From Lachnospiraceae bacterium GAM79 (GTDB lineage Bacteria > Bacillota > Clostridia > Lachnospirales > Lachnospiraceae), in assembly GCA_020735665.1 (NCBI GenBank), contig CP085928.1, positions 62,001 through 126,000 of the forward strand: a stretch of 64,000 nucleotides of DNA, written 5' to 3'. Each line of letters begins with the position of its first letter. Position 1 is the first letter of the stretch. Below are positions 40,680-49,128 of this stretch, piece by piece. The notes below the pieces were generated by a model. It was not told the origin of the DNA. It did not search any database and saw only the letters and a program-made list of their open reading frames with translations. A program made the position numbers and the translations under genes.

Positions 40680-40925
40680 ATATAACGATATAGGGAAGCG
40701 TGAGACAGGCGGTTTTATCTGATTTCTATATGTAGACAGAGCGTATTTCATCTATATTTTTCTGTAACAGACCTCTTTTTACGCCGGTCCTTAGCGATCT
40801 GCGATTAGCAGAGAGCTTAGTACCGTTGCGTAAAAATAGAACGCAAGTGTTTTGTGGAAGAAAGAATATAGAGGGAATTCGCTCGTCCGTATTGGAAATA
40901 AAACCGCCGTCCGTAGGCGTTATAT
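40680..40925 (+). ncRNA. Rod-like structured RNA element upstream of the PurF paralogue
   Basis: Nested pairings, all perfect: atataac/gttatat (40680-40686 with 40919-40925), ggcggttttat/ataaaaccgcc (40708-40718 with 40898-40908), gagcg/cgctc (40739-40743 with 40880-40884), tctatatt/aatataga (40751-40758 with 40865-40872), tttttacgc/gcgtaaaaa (40776-40784 with 40828-40836), cggt/accg, and apical tctgc/gcaga (40798-40802 with 40808-40812). A ~245-nt unbranched rod with internal bulges. Could be a leader regulating the gene 36 nt downstream or an independent RNA of 6S-like shape. No known riboswitch consensus recognised. Confidence 0.65.
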
Positions 40926-40960
40926 CGGTTCAGGAGTTTTAGAAAAGCGAGGAAAAGGCA

Positions 40961-42367
40961 ATGGGCGGATTTTTTGGCGTAGCATCAAAGCAGGATTGTG
41001 TATTTGATTTGTTCTTTGGTATCGACTACCATTCACATCTGGGAACAAGACGAGGCGGAATGGCAGTATATGGAGAAGACGGATTTAATCGTGCGATCCA
41101 CAATATTGAGAATGCACCATTTCGTACAAAATTTGACAAAGATGTTCAGGAAATGAGTGGTCATATGGGAATCGGATGTATCTCTGATTACGAACCGCAG
41201 CCATTGATCGTACGTTCTCATCATGGCACTTATGCACTTACAACAGTCAGTAAGATTAATAACACAGGTGAACTTACAAAGAAGCTGTTCGAGAATGGAC
41301 ATTCCCACTTCTTAGAAATGAGCGGCGGCGATATCAATGCAACGGAGCTGATCGCAGCACTGATCAATCAGAAGGAAAATCTGATCGAAGGAATTCAGTT
41401 TGCGCTTGATTCTATCGATGGTTCTGTATCCATTCTGTTGATGAATCAGGCGGGAATCTATGCAGCCCGTGACAAATACGGCAGAACTCCGGTTGTCATC
41501 GGTAAGAAAGAAGATGCCTATTGTATAACCTTTGAGAATTTTGCATATAAAAATCTTGGATATAAGGACTATAAGGAACTTGGACCGGGAGAGATCGCTG
41601 TCGTGACAGACAAGAACTGTATCACGTTGGTCAATCCGAATAAAGAAATGAAGATCTGTACCTTCCTCTGGGTATATTATGGTTATCCATCCAGTTCCTA
41701 TGAGGGCACAAGTGTAGAGCAGATGCGGTATAATTGTGGTAAGGCGATGGCGAAGCGTGATAATGTAAAGCCGGATATCGTAGCCGGGGTACCGGATTCC
41801 GGTATTGCTCATGCAATCGGCTACGCAAATGAATCAGGAATCCCATTTTCCAGACCATTTATCAAATATACACCGACCTGGCCACGTTCCTTCATGCCAA
41901 CGATCCAGAGTAAGAGAAATCTGATCGCAAAGATGAAGCTGTTAGCAGTGGATGAGCTGATCCGTGATAAGAGCCTTCTGCTGATCGATGATTCGATCGT
42001 ACGTGGAACCCAGCTTCGTGAAACAACTGAATTCTTATATGAGAGTGGTGCGAAGGAAGTACATATCCGTCCGGCCTGCCCTCCGTTATTATACGGATGT
42101 AAATATCTGAATTTCTCCCGTTCATCATCAGAAATGGATCTGATCACCCGTCGTGTGATCGATCGTCTGGAGAATGGAAATGTAACCGATGAGGTATTAC
42201 AGGAGTATGCAGATCCGGAATCTGAGAAATACGAAACAATGGTTGAGGAGATCCGTAAGGAACTGAACTTTACATCATTGCGTTTCAATCGCTTGGACGA
42301 TATGCTGGAATCCGTTGGAATCGATAAGTGCAAGCTGTGTACTTATTGTTGGGATGGTAAAGAATAG
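40961..42367 (+). CDS. Amidophosphoribosyltransferase paralogue without the N-terminal cysteine
   Basis: 468 aa. The N-terminal Ntn-type glutaminase fold begins MGGFFGVASKQDCVFDLFFG. The position of the catalytic Cys1 of PurF is occupied by Gly, so glutaminase activity by the usual mechanism is not expected. The phosphoribosyltransferase domain keeps LLLIDDSIVRGTQLRETTEF. C-terminal CKLCTYCWDG and upstream cysteines (PACPPLLYGC) resemble the 4Fe-4S ligands of the Bacillus-type enzyme. It may use free ammonia or have another role. It lies behind the rod-like RNA and no other pur gene is adjacent. Confidence 0.8.
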   Translation: MGGFFGVASKQDCVFDLFFGIDYHSHLGTRRGGMAVYGEDGFNRAIHNIENAPFRTKFDKDVQEMSGHMGIGCISDYEPQPLIVRSHHGTYALTTVSKINNTGELTKKLFENGHSHFLEMSGGDINATELIAALINQKENLIEGIQFALDSIDGSVSILLMNQAGIYAARDKYGRTPVVIGKKEDAYCITFENFAYKNLGYKDYKELGPGEIAVVTDKNCITLVNPNKEMKICTFLWVYYGYPSSSYEGTSVEQMRYNCGKAMAKRDNVKPDIVAGVPDSGIAHAIGYANESGIPFSRPFIKYTPTWPRSFMPTIQSKRNLIAKMKLLAVDELIRDKSLLLIDDSIVRGTQLRETTEFLYESGAKEVHIRPACPPLLYGCKYLNFSRSSSEMDLITRRVIDRLENGNVTDEVLQEYADPESEKYETMVEEIRKELNFTSLRFNRLDDMLESVGIDKCKLCTYCWDGKE

Positions 42368-42410
42368 GGAAAAATCATTCAGAAAAAGTCAAAAAAATTT
42401 AAAATCGCTC

Positions 42411-42439
42411 TTGACAACAAAAAAACAGAGTGCTAAATT
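42411..42439 (+). promoter_or_regulatory. Promoter of the T-box leader
   Basis: TTGACA (42411-42416), 17 bp, TAAATT (42434-42439), about 45 bp after the PurF paralogue stop. Confidence 0.65.
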
Positions 42440-42444
42440 AGCAG

Positions 42445-42747
42445 TTAACAAAGAGCAAATGCAACGAACAGAATACGATCATTAAAAAAGGAGTATTTCA
42501 GAGAGCCGTCGGGTGGTGTGAGACGGTGTATGTTTTAGTGATTATCCTCTGCGAGCAGTGCACTGAATTCCAGATATGGACATTAGGTGTCACCGGTTTT
42601 CTACCGTTACAAAGAAACTTATTTCTACAGTGTGAGCTTATGAGATGAGGTTGAGTGGTCATTTTTTTGAATGGCAAATAAAGTGGTAACGCGGAAGTTT
42701 AATGGCTTTCGTCTTTATGAAATTACATGAAGACGAAAGCTTTTTTT
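42445..42747 (+). promoter_or_regulatory. T-box riboswitch before cstA
   Basis: The conserved T-box aagtggtaacgcgg (42681-42694) is followed by the terminator gctttcgtctt/aagacgaaagc (42705-42715 with 42730-42740) and T7. Upstream a Stem I-like segment has agagagcc, gtcgggtggtgtgagacgg (apical AG-bulge/GGTGxGAG pattern) and then gtgattatcctctgcgag. The specifier triplet probably lies in gtgattatcc, but I cannot assign the amino acid safely (ATT, TTA or GAT all conceivable). Uncharged tRNA would prevent termination and allow cstA expression. Confidence 0.88.
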
Positions 42748-42852
42748 AATTTATAGGAAAGGTCGTCCTATAAAAGATATGTTTTTGTATAAACTCTTTG
42801 TGAACATACTATAATCAAGTATCTGCCACATGGCGGAAGGAAGGAGAATGAT

Positions 42853-44574
42853 ATGAATAGTTTGGTAATTATTCTTATCGCAGTAGTAGTTTTAGGAGCT
42901 GGCTATCTGGGTTACGGAAGATGGCTTGCTAAGAAATGGGGCATAGATGCAAATGCAAAGACCCCGGCCGTTGCAAATGAAGATGGAAAGGATTATGTAC
43001 CATCATCAAAGCTTACAGTATTTGCACATCAGTTTTCATCCATCGCAGGTGCGGGACCTGTACAGGGACCAATCATTGCGGCAATGTTTGGATGGGTACC
43101 GGTTTTACTCTGGCTGCTTGTCGGAGGCGTATTCTTCGGTGCAGTGCAGGATTTCGGTTCTCTGTATGCATCCGTTAAAAATGAGGGTAAGTCCATCGGA
43201 CTTGTTATTGAGAAGTACATAGGCAAGGCAGGAAGAAGATTCTTCTCGCTGTTCTGCTGGCTCTTTACACTTCTTGTTATTGCAGCCTTTACATCTATGG
43301 TTTCATCAACATTTAACGGATTTACAACAGGTGCTGACGGAGCAGTAACAAAGAACTTTAACGGCGCAGCAGCCGCTACAGTATCTATGTTATTCATTGT
43401 TGTCGCTATGGTGCTCGGTGTTGTTATGAAGACCTGCAAGAATATGAAGGAGTGGGTGAAAGCAATCGTAGCTATCGCCCTCATCGTTGCAATGTTTGCA
43501 GTAGGTATGAAGCTTCCTTGGTACTTAAACGGTGACCAGTGGAACTACGTTATCATGGCATATCTGTTCCTTGCATCCGTACTTCCTATGTGGTTACTTA
43601 TGCAGCCAAGAGATTACATGACAACATTCATGCTTGTTGGTATGTTGGTTGGAGCATTTGTCGGTGTTCTGGTTGGACATCCGAATATGGGACTGAACGC
43701 TTTCAATGGTTTCACAATTGTATCGTCAACAGGTGCTAAGAGTTATCTGTTCCCAACACTGTTTGTAACGATCGCCTGTGGTGCGGTTTCCGGTTTCCAC
43801 AGCCTTGTTTCATCAGGAACATCATCGAAGACGATCAGAAATGAAAAAGATATGTTATTTGTAGGTTATGGCGCAATGATCCTTGAGACACTCCTCGGTG
43901 TTATCTCATTGATCGTAGTTGGTGCAGTAGCAGTTGGAGGAAAAGCACCGGAAGGACTTACACCATTCCAGATCTTCTCACAGGGTATCGCAGGTTTCCT
44001 TGAGAAGTTCGGACTTCCAAATTCAGTAGCGAATGTATTCATGACCATGTGTGTATCAGCACTTGCTCTTACATCACTTGATTCAGTCGCACGTATCGGA
44101 CGCATGTCATTCCAGGAGCTGTTCATGGGAGATACTACAGATCCATCCCAGATGCCTGTATGGCAGAAGATTCTTACAAATAAGTATTTAGCTACAGTTA
44201 TAACATTGTTCTTTGGTTACCTTCTCTGCAAGGGTGGATATTCAAATGTATGGCCACTCTTCGGATCAGCAAACCAGATGCTTGCAGCACTTGTACTGAT
44301 CGGTGTAGCAGTATTCCTCAAGGCAACAAGCAGAAAGCATGCAATGCTTTATCCACCAATGCTTATAATGCTTGCTGTAACATTTACAGCTATCGTTCTC
44401 AACGTAATCGGAAATATCCAGAAGTTCCAGGCCGGAACCGGTACATTCCTTGTTGAAGGACTTCAGCTCATTGTTGCAGTATTCCTTATCGTACTTGGTA
44501 TCATTGTAGCAATTACATGTATCAGAAAACTTGTTCTTATGAAGAATGAGAAGACTGCTGAAAAGGAAGCATAA
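42853..44574 (+). CDS. cstA: CstA-type transporter (carbon-starvation protein)
   Basis: 573 aa, about 15 membrane helices. AGAGPVQGPIIAAMFGW, GAVQDFGSLYASV, MQPRDYMTTFML, GAVSGFHSLVSSGTSSKTI and WPLFGSANQMLAALVL are hallmark CstA blocks. Family members take up peptides, and some take up pyruvate. Control by a T-box links this copy to amino-acid shortage and supports peptide import. SD aaggaag before ATG 42853. Confidence 0.92.
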   Translation: MNSLVIILIAVVVLGAGYLGYGRWLAKKWGIDANAKTPAVANEDGKDYVPSSKLTVFAHQFSSIAGAGPVQGPIIAAMFGWVPVLLWLLVGGVFFGAVQDFGSLYASVKNEGKSIGLVIEKYIGKAGRRFFSLFCWLFTLLVIAAFTSMVSSTFNGFTTGADGAVTKNFNGAAAATVSMLFIVVAMVLGVVMKTCKNMKEWVKAIVAIALIVAMFAVGMKLPWYLNGDQWNYVIMAYLFLASVLPMWLLMQPRDYMTTFMLVGMLVGAFVGVLVGHPNMGLNAFNGFTIVSSTGAKSYLFPTLFVTIACGAVSGFHSLVSSGTSSKTIRNEKDMLFVGYGAMILETLLGVISLIVVGAVAVGGKAPEGLTPFQIFSQGIAGFLEKFGLPNSVANVFMTMCVSALALTSLDSVARIGRMSFQELFMGDTTDPSQMPVWQKILTNKYLATVITLFFGYLLCKGGYSNVWPLFGSANQMLAALVLIGVAVFLKATSRKHAMLYPPMLIMLAVTFTAIVLNVIGNIQKFQAGTGTFLVEGLQLIVAVFLIVLGIIVAITCIRKLVLMKNEKTAEKEA

Positions 44575-44648
44575 AATAATATTCAAATAAAAAAACAATA
44601 AACGTAAAATAAATAATAATTCTAAATCGTAAAAAATAATATTCATTA

Positions 44649-44697
44649 AAAACTGTGGCGTGGAAGATATACAGATATCCTCCCACCACAGTTTTTG
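44649..44697 (+). terminator. Terminator of cstA
   Basis: aaactgtgg and ccacagttt enclose a bulged stem (cgtgg.../...cctcc) followed by a T-run. Confidence 0.75.
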
Positions 44698-44885
44698 CGT
44701 TATAGAGAGGTATATAATACAAACAATATAATCAGGAAATTCTTTATATGATATTGGATAATTATTTTTTAAAAGTAAGAGCTGTCCTTAAAATACTATG
44801 GAATTGACAATCTTTATCAAAACGCGTATGTTTAATTAAATGTTAGTTTATAACTGGATAAAATCAGTTCAAGATAAAAGCAAAT

Positions 44886-45168
44886 AAATCGTCTATTTAA
44901 GCAGATAGAGTTTATAATAAAACATGGCACGGGAATTAGCGGTTACCAGTGTGTTTAGCTGAATTATAGCGAGCATTTCGTAAATGAGGAACACACTAGC
45001 AGCGAATGCGGTGTGCTGTTTGAGCCCGAAGGGCGAGTTGCACAAAGAGCATGAGCGGATAAGCGGGTGTGACGAATAGAAAGCGGAGCGTATTTGCTAA
45101 ATGCACTGGTAACCGCTAAATTCCCGTGCCATGTTTTATCACAAGAGTAGTGGTTAAATAGACGATTT
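44886..45168. repeat. Palindromic intergenic element, copy A
   Basis: Outer arm of 15 bp (44886-44900 with 45154-45168, aaatcgtctatttaa), then arms of 21 bp (44917-44937 with 45119-45139) and 14 bp (44938-44951 with 45104-45117) with one bulged base. The 152-nt centre contains atagcgagcatttcgt, gagcccgaagggcgagttgc and gtgtgacgaatagaaag, shared almost base for base with copy B and more loosely with C and D. The arms themselves are unique to this copy. No open frame inside. Confidence 0.85.
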
Positions 45169-45193
45169 AGCGAAAAAAACAGGAGGTATGAAG

Positions 45194-45757
45194 ATGAAGC
45201 TGGTAGTATGTTTTCCGGGAATCGGCTATCACTGCGACAAGCCACTGTTATATTATGGCAGGCGTGTAGCAGAATCCATAGGATATAAAGAATATAAGAA
45301 CGTAGAATATGTGAATCGGATCGGAAATGTCAAAGGTGATCCGGTAAAAATGCAGGCAGCATTTGAAGACCTGTACGGACAGACAGAGGAAATATTAAAA
45401 GATATAGATTTTTCCGGGTATGACAGCATTTTATTCTTATCAAAAAGTGTAGGAACGATCATTGCGACTACTTATGCAGAAAGACATAAGATACCATGCA
45501 GGCATGTGCTGTATACTCCGCTTGAGGCGACATTTGACAATTGTTCAGATAATCTGTCGGGGAGAGCGATAGCATTTACGGGAACGGCAGATCCGTGGGT
45601 GGAGAGCACCGCTGCAATTACAGATCGGTGTCAAAAAGCAGGGATTCCGGTTCATGTGATAGAGGAAGCAAATCATTCCTTAGAGACAGCCAATGTATGG
45701 AAGAATCTGAAGAATCTGGAAGACATCATGAAGCTGACGGCAGAATTTATTAAATAA
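45194..45757 (+). CDS. Small alpha/beta-hydrolase-fold protein
   Basis: 187 aa from ATG 45194 (SD aggagg 45181-45186, 7 nt). VVCFPGIGYHCDKPL (oxyanion-hole region), ILFLSKSVGTIIATTYAER with the nucleophile-elbow serine in SKSVGT, AFTGTADPWVE carrying the acid, and VIEEANHSLE with the histidine complete a catalytic triad. Substrate unknown. It is flanked on both sides by copies A and B of the palindromic element. Confidence 0.75.
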   Translation: MKLVVCFPGIGYHCDKPLLYYGRRVAESIGYKEYKNVEYVNRIGNVKGDPVKMQAAFEDLYGQTEEILKDIDFSGYDSILFLSKSVGTIIATTYAERHKIPCRHVLYTPLEATFDNCSDNLSGRAIAFTGTADPWVESTAAITDRCQKAGIPVHVIEEANHSLETANVWKNLKNLEDIMKLTAEFIK

Positions 45758-45764
45758 TGTGTAT

Positions 45765-45981
45765 TGTTTATTGTGATATATGCCACTGCCGCCTGTATAG
45801 CCTGCAGAATCATAGCGAGCATTTCGTAATGAGGAACACGCTGGCAGCGAATGCGGGTGCCTGTCTGAGCCCGAAGGGCGAGTTGCACAGGAGCATGAGC
45901 GGATAGGCACGTGTGACGAGTAGAAAGCGTAGCGTATTCTGCAGGCTATACAGGCGGCAGTGGCATATATCACAATAAACA
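45765..45981. repeat. Palindromic intergenic element, copy B
   Basis: Perfect 45-bp arms: 45765-45809 is the exact reverse complement of 45937-45981. The left arm starts 8 nt after the hydrolase stop. The 127-nt core has atagcgagcatttcgt, gaggaacacgctggcagcg, gagcccgaagggcgagttgc, acaggagcatgagcggata and gtgtgacgagtagaaag, the same blocks as copy A. The arm sequence has nothing in common with copy A. Confidence 0.88.
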
Positions 45982-46009
45982 TTTCATCTATAGACTGACA
46001 AAAAATATC

Positions 46010-46040
46010 TTGACTTTGAGCGAACTCTAAGTGTTATAGT
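46010..46040 (+). promoter_or_regulatory. MerR-type autoregulated promoter
   Basis: TTGACT (46010-46015) and TATAGT (46035-46040) separated by 19 bp, with the dyad actttgag...ctctaagt (46013-46032) in between. It sits 33 bp before the MerR gene, so autoregulation and joint control of the transketolase gene are expected. Confidence 0.75.
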
Positions 46041-46072
46041 AAGGAAAAATCAAATGAAGGATGGTGGCGCAG

Positions 46073-46459
46073 ATGACGATCAAGGAAGTAAGTGAGAAAT
46101 TTGGTATCTCACAGGATACCCTTCGGTATTATGAGCGCGTAGGACTGATTCCACCGGTTACAAGAACTCCGAGTGGAAACAGAGATTATCAGGAATCGGA
46201 TCTTGGCTGGGTAGAAAATGCAGTTTGTATGCGGAATGCCGGCGTTCCGATCGAGGCATTGATTGAATATGTGAAACTGTATCAGATGGGAGATACGACG
46301 TTTGAAGCAAGACGGCAGCTATTGCAGGAGCAGTATGATGCATTGCGGGAGCAGAAAGAACAGATCGAGGCGACCATGAAGCGGCTTGCCTATAAGGTAT
46401 CGCGCTATGAGAAAGCGGTACAGACCGGCGTATTGTCATGGGATAAGGAGGATTGTTAG
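46073..46459 (+). CDS. MerR-family transcriptional regulator
   Basis: 128 aa. TIKEVSEKFGISQDTLRYYE, then RVGLIPPVTRTPSGNRDY is the MerR winged-helix domain; the rest is a coiled coil (LLQEQYDALREQKEQIEATM). The AdhR/TipA-like subgroup lacks metal-binding cysteines (only a C-terminal Cys). ATG 46073 is preferred over 46061. It is followed after 5 nt by the DXS-like gene. Confidence 0.88.
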   Translation: MTIKEVSEKFGISQDTLRYYERVGLIPPVTRTPSGNRDYQESDLGWVENAVCMRNAGVPIEALIEYVKLYQMGDTTFEARRQLLQEQYDALREQKEQIEATMKRLAYKVSRYEKAVQTGVLSWDKEDC

Positions 46460-46464
46460 AAATT

Positions 46465-48219
46465 ATGTATATTGAACAGATTAACGGACCTGAAGATGTA
46501 AAAAAATTGAATATAGAAGAAATGACAGCGATGGCAGCAGAGATGCGACAGGCATTACTGGTTCGTGCAAGTAAGCATGGCGGACATTTTGGACCGAATT
46601 TTGGTATGGTAGAAGCAACGATCGCGATGCATTATGTATTTGAGTCGCCAAAGGACAAGATCGTATATGATGTATCCCACCAGAGCTATCCGCATAAGAT
46701 GCTGACAGGCAGAAAGGATGCTTATCTCTACGAAGAACATTACGATGATGTATCCGGATATACAAATCCAAAAGAAAGTGAGCATGATTTCTTTGAGATC
46801 GGACATACATCTACATCTGTCAGTCTTGCCTGTGGCCTTGCGAAAGCCAGAGATCTGAAAAAGGAAGACAGCAACGTGATCGCTGTGATCGGTGATGGTT
46901 CATTAAGCGGTGGCGAGGCATTGGAAGGTCTTGACTATGCGGCTGAGCTTGGTGGCAATCTGATCATTGTTGTAAATGATAATGATATGTCGATCGCTGA
47001 GAATCATGGTGGTTTATATCAGAATCTGAAACTGCTTCGTGAGACAAATGGGCAGGCAGAATGTAATCTGTTCCGTGCAATGGGACTTGATTATGTATAT
47101 GTAGATAAAGGAAATGATATTGCTGCATTGATCGCAGCATTTGAATCTGTAAAAGACAGTAAGAAACCGGTTGTCGTGCATATTAAAACTTTAAAAGGAA
47201 AAGGCTATGCACCGGCAGAACAGAATAAGGAACAGTGGCATTGGTGTATGCCATTTGACCTTGAAACAGGAAAGTCTTTGATGGAATTTGACGGAGAAGA
47301 TTATTCCGACGTAACCAGAGATTATCTCTTAAAGAAAATGAAGGAAGATCTATCTGTAGTTACGATCACATCGGCAACACCTACCGTTATGGGATTTACA
47401 GAGGATAAGAGAAAAGAAGCGGGCAGTCAGTTTATTGATGTAGGTATCGCAGAGGAGACAGCGGTTGCACTGGCATCCGGTATTGCGGCAAATGGCGGCA
47501 AGCCTGTATATGGTGTATACAGTTCATTTATCCAGCGGACATATGATCAGTTGACACAGGATCTGTGTATCAATAACAACCCTGCAACGATCGTTGTATT
47601 TGCGGGATCTGTATATGGAATGAATGATGTGACACATCTTGGATTACAGGATATTCCGATGCTTACAAGTATTCCGGGGCTTGTGTATCTGGCACCGACA
47701 ACCAAAGAGGAATATCTGGCAATGCTTGACTGGAGCGTGGAGCAGACAGAGCATCCGGTTGCGATCAAGCTTCCGGGAGCTGCGATGGTATCGGACGGAA
47801 AGGCTGTAACAAAGGATTTCAGTCAGTTAAATAAATACGAAGTAACTAAAAAGGGAAGCAAGATTGCTGTTATCGGTGCAGGTACTTTCTATCAGCTTGG
47901 AACAGATGTGGCAGCACTGATCGAGGAGCAGACAGGAGTTGCGCCAACCATCATTAACCCACTGTATGTTTCCGGTATGGATGAAGAACTTCTGAATGAT
48001 CTGAAGAAAGATCATGATATCGTGATCACGTTAGAGGATGGTTATCTGGAAGGCGGCTTCGGTCAGAGAATCGCCGGCTTCTATGGTGATTCTGATATGA
48101 AGGTTCTGAATTACGGTTTAAAGAAATTCTTCTATGACCGCTACGATGTAAATGAAGTATTAAAAGAAAATCATCTGACAGCAGAACAGATTACAGAAGA
48201 TGTGAAACGTATTTTATAG
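46465..48219 (+). CDS. DXS-like transketolase-family enzyme
   Basis: 584 aa. VYDVSHQSYPHKMLTGR, EIGHTSTSVSLACGLAKARD, the ThDP motif GDGSLSGGEALEGLDYAAE ending in NDNDMSIAENHGG, GIAEETAVALASGIAANGG (pyrimidine-domain Glu) and a transketolase C-terminal domain. Closest to 1-deoxy-D-xylulose-5-phosphate synthase but about 35-40 residues shorter than usual. Its pairing with a MerR gene rather than isoprenoid genes suggests a secondary or specialised copy. Confidence 0.8.
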   Translation: MYIEQINGPEDVKKLNIEEMTAMAAEMRQALLVRASKHGGHFGPNFGMVEATIAMHYVFESPKDKIVYDVSHQSYPHKMLTGRKDAYLYEEHYDDVSGYTNPKESEHDFFEIGHTSTSVSLACGLAKARDLKKEDSNVIAVIGDGSLSGGEALEGLDYAAELGGNLIIVVNDNDMSIAENHGGLYQNLKLLRETNGQAECNLFRAMGLDYVYVDKGNDIAALIAAFESVKDSKKPVVVHIKTLKGKGYAPAEQNKEQWHWCMPFDLETGKSLMEFDGEDYSDVTRDYLLKKMKEDLSVVTITSATPTVMGFTEDKRKEAGSQFIDVGIAEETAVALASGIAANGGKPVYGVYSSFIQRTYDQLTQDLCINNNPATIVVFAGSVYGMNDVTHLGLQDIPMLTSIPGLVYLAPTTKEEYLAMLDWSVEQTEHPVAIKLPGAAMVSDGKAVTKDFSQLNKYEVTKKGSKIAVIGAGTFYQLGTDVAALIEEQTGVAPTIINPLYVSGMDEELLNDLKKDHDIVITLEDGYLEGGFGQRIAGFYGDSDMKVLNYGLKKFFYDRYDVNEVLKENHLTAEQITEDVKRIL

Positions 48220-48263
48220 ATGTTTAAATAGTAAAATGTTCATACTATGTAGAGTATTATTAT

Positions 48264-48484
48264 AAAACAGATAGTCTTGTTTCTATCAGTCAACAGTCTC
48301 TATTGATATAACATCAGTGCAATTTCGTTATGAGATGCACATTGCCAGTAAATACGGGTGCTTGTTCGAGCCGGAGGCGAGTTAGCACAGGAGTATTTAC
48401 GAATAGGGCATGTGCAACGAATAGAAATTACAATGAGTTATTCAATGGAGATTGTTGGCTGACAGAGGTAAAGGATATCTGTTT
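48264..48484. repeat. Palindromic intergenic element, copy C
   Basis: Arms about 60 nt (48267-48328 with 48424-48483), roughly three-quarters complementary: more decayed than A, B and D. The core has aatttcgttatgagatgcac, cagtaaatacgggtgcttgt, gagccggaggcgagttagca, aggagtatttacgaatag and gtgcaacgaatagaaat. These correspond block by block to A and B (ggcgagtt, gcaca-ggag, acga-tagaaa) and very closely to copy D. Confidence 0.75.
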
Positions 48485-48562
48485 TTTTATGTAGCAACAG
48501 TATAAAAAATCGCTTACAGGTAATATTAATCAGAAATAATGTTTGATAAAGGAGATTAAACA

Positions 48563-49126
48563 ATGTCGATGATTAACAGAGAAGTAAGCGATTTTTTTGT
48601 GCATGCATATCAAAATGGTGAATTTAAAACGGTAACCAGAGACGACATATTAGGCGGATGGAGTGTATTTTTCTTCTATCCCGCAGATTTTACATTTGTC
48701 TGCCCGACGGAGTTGTCAGATCTGCAGGATAAATATGAGGATTTCAAGGCTGTCGGGTGTGAGGTTTATTCCATATCAACAGATACGCATTTTGTGCATA
48801 AGGCATGGCATGATACATCGGAAAAGATTGAAAAGATCACGTTTCCGATGTTGGCAGATCCAAATCATGAATTATGTGAAGATTTTGAAGTGATGATCGA
48901 ATCAGATGGGATGGCTGAACGTGGCAGCTTCATCATCAATCCGGAAGGGCGAATTGTCTCCTATGAAGTCAGTGCAGGCAATGTCGGACGAAATGCAGAT
49001 GAACTGTTTCGTAAATTGCAGGCATGCCAGTTTGTTGCGGAGCATGGAGACGAGGTCTGCCCTGCCAAATGGCAGCCGGGAGAAGCTACGCTGCGTCCAA
49101 GTCTGGATCTTGTAGGGAGATTGTAA
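48563..49126 (+). CDS. ahpC: AhpC-type 2-Cys peroxiredoxin
   Basis: 187 aa. PADFTFVCPTELSDLQ has the peroxidatic cysteine, HGDEVCPAKWQPGEATL the resolving cysteine, and GRNADELFRKLQACQFV is typical AhpC. It reduces hydrogen and alkyl peroxides. The reductase gene follows after 2 nt. SD aaaggag before ATG 48563. Confidence 0.95.
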   Translation: MSMINREVSDFFVHAYQNGEFKTVTRDDILGGWSVFFFYPADFTFVCPTELSDLQDKYEDFKAVGCEVYSISTDTHFVHKAWHDTSEKIEKITFPMLADPNHELCEDFEVMIESDGMAERGSFIINPEGRIVSYEVSAGNVGRNADELFRKLQACQFVAEHGDEVCPAKWQPGEATLRPSLDLVGRL

Positions 49127-49128
49127 GA

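Noticed and set aside
44886-45168. Interpretation of the palindromic repeats as ordinary terminators or a CRISPR array.
   Set aside because: Arms of 35-45 bp with a conserved ~130-150-nt centre are too long and too similar between copies for terminators, and there is no repeat-spacer periodicity.
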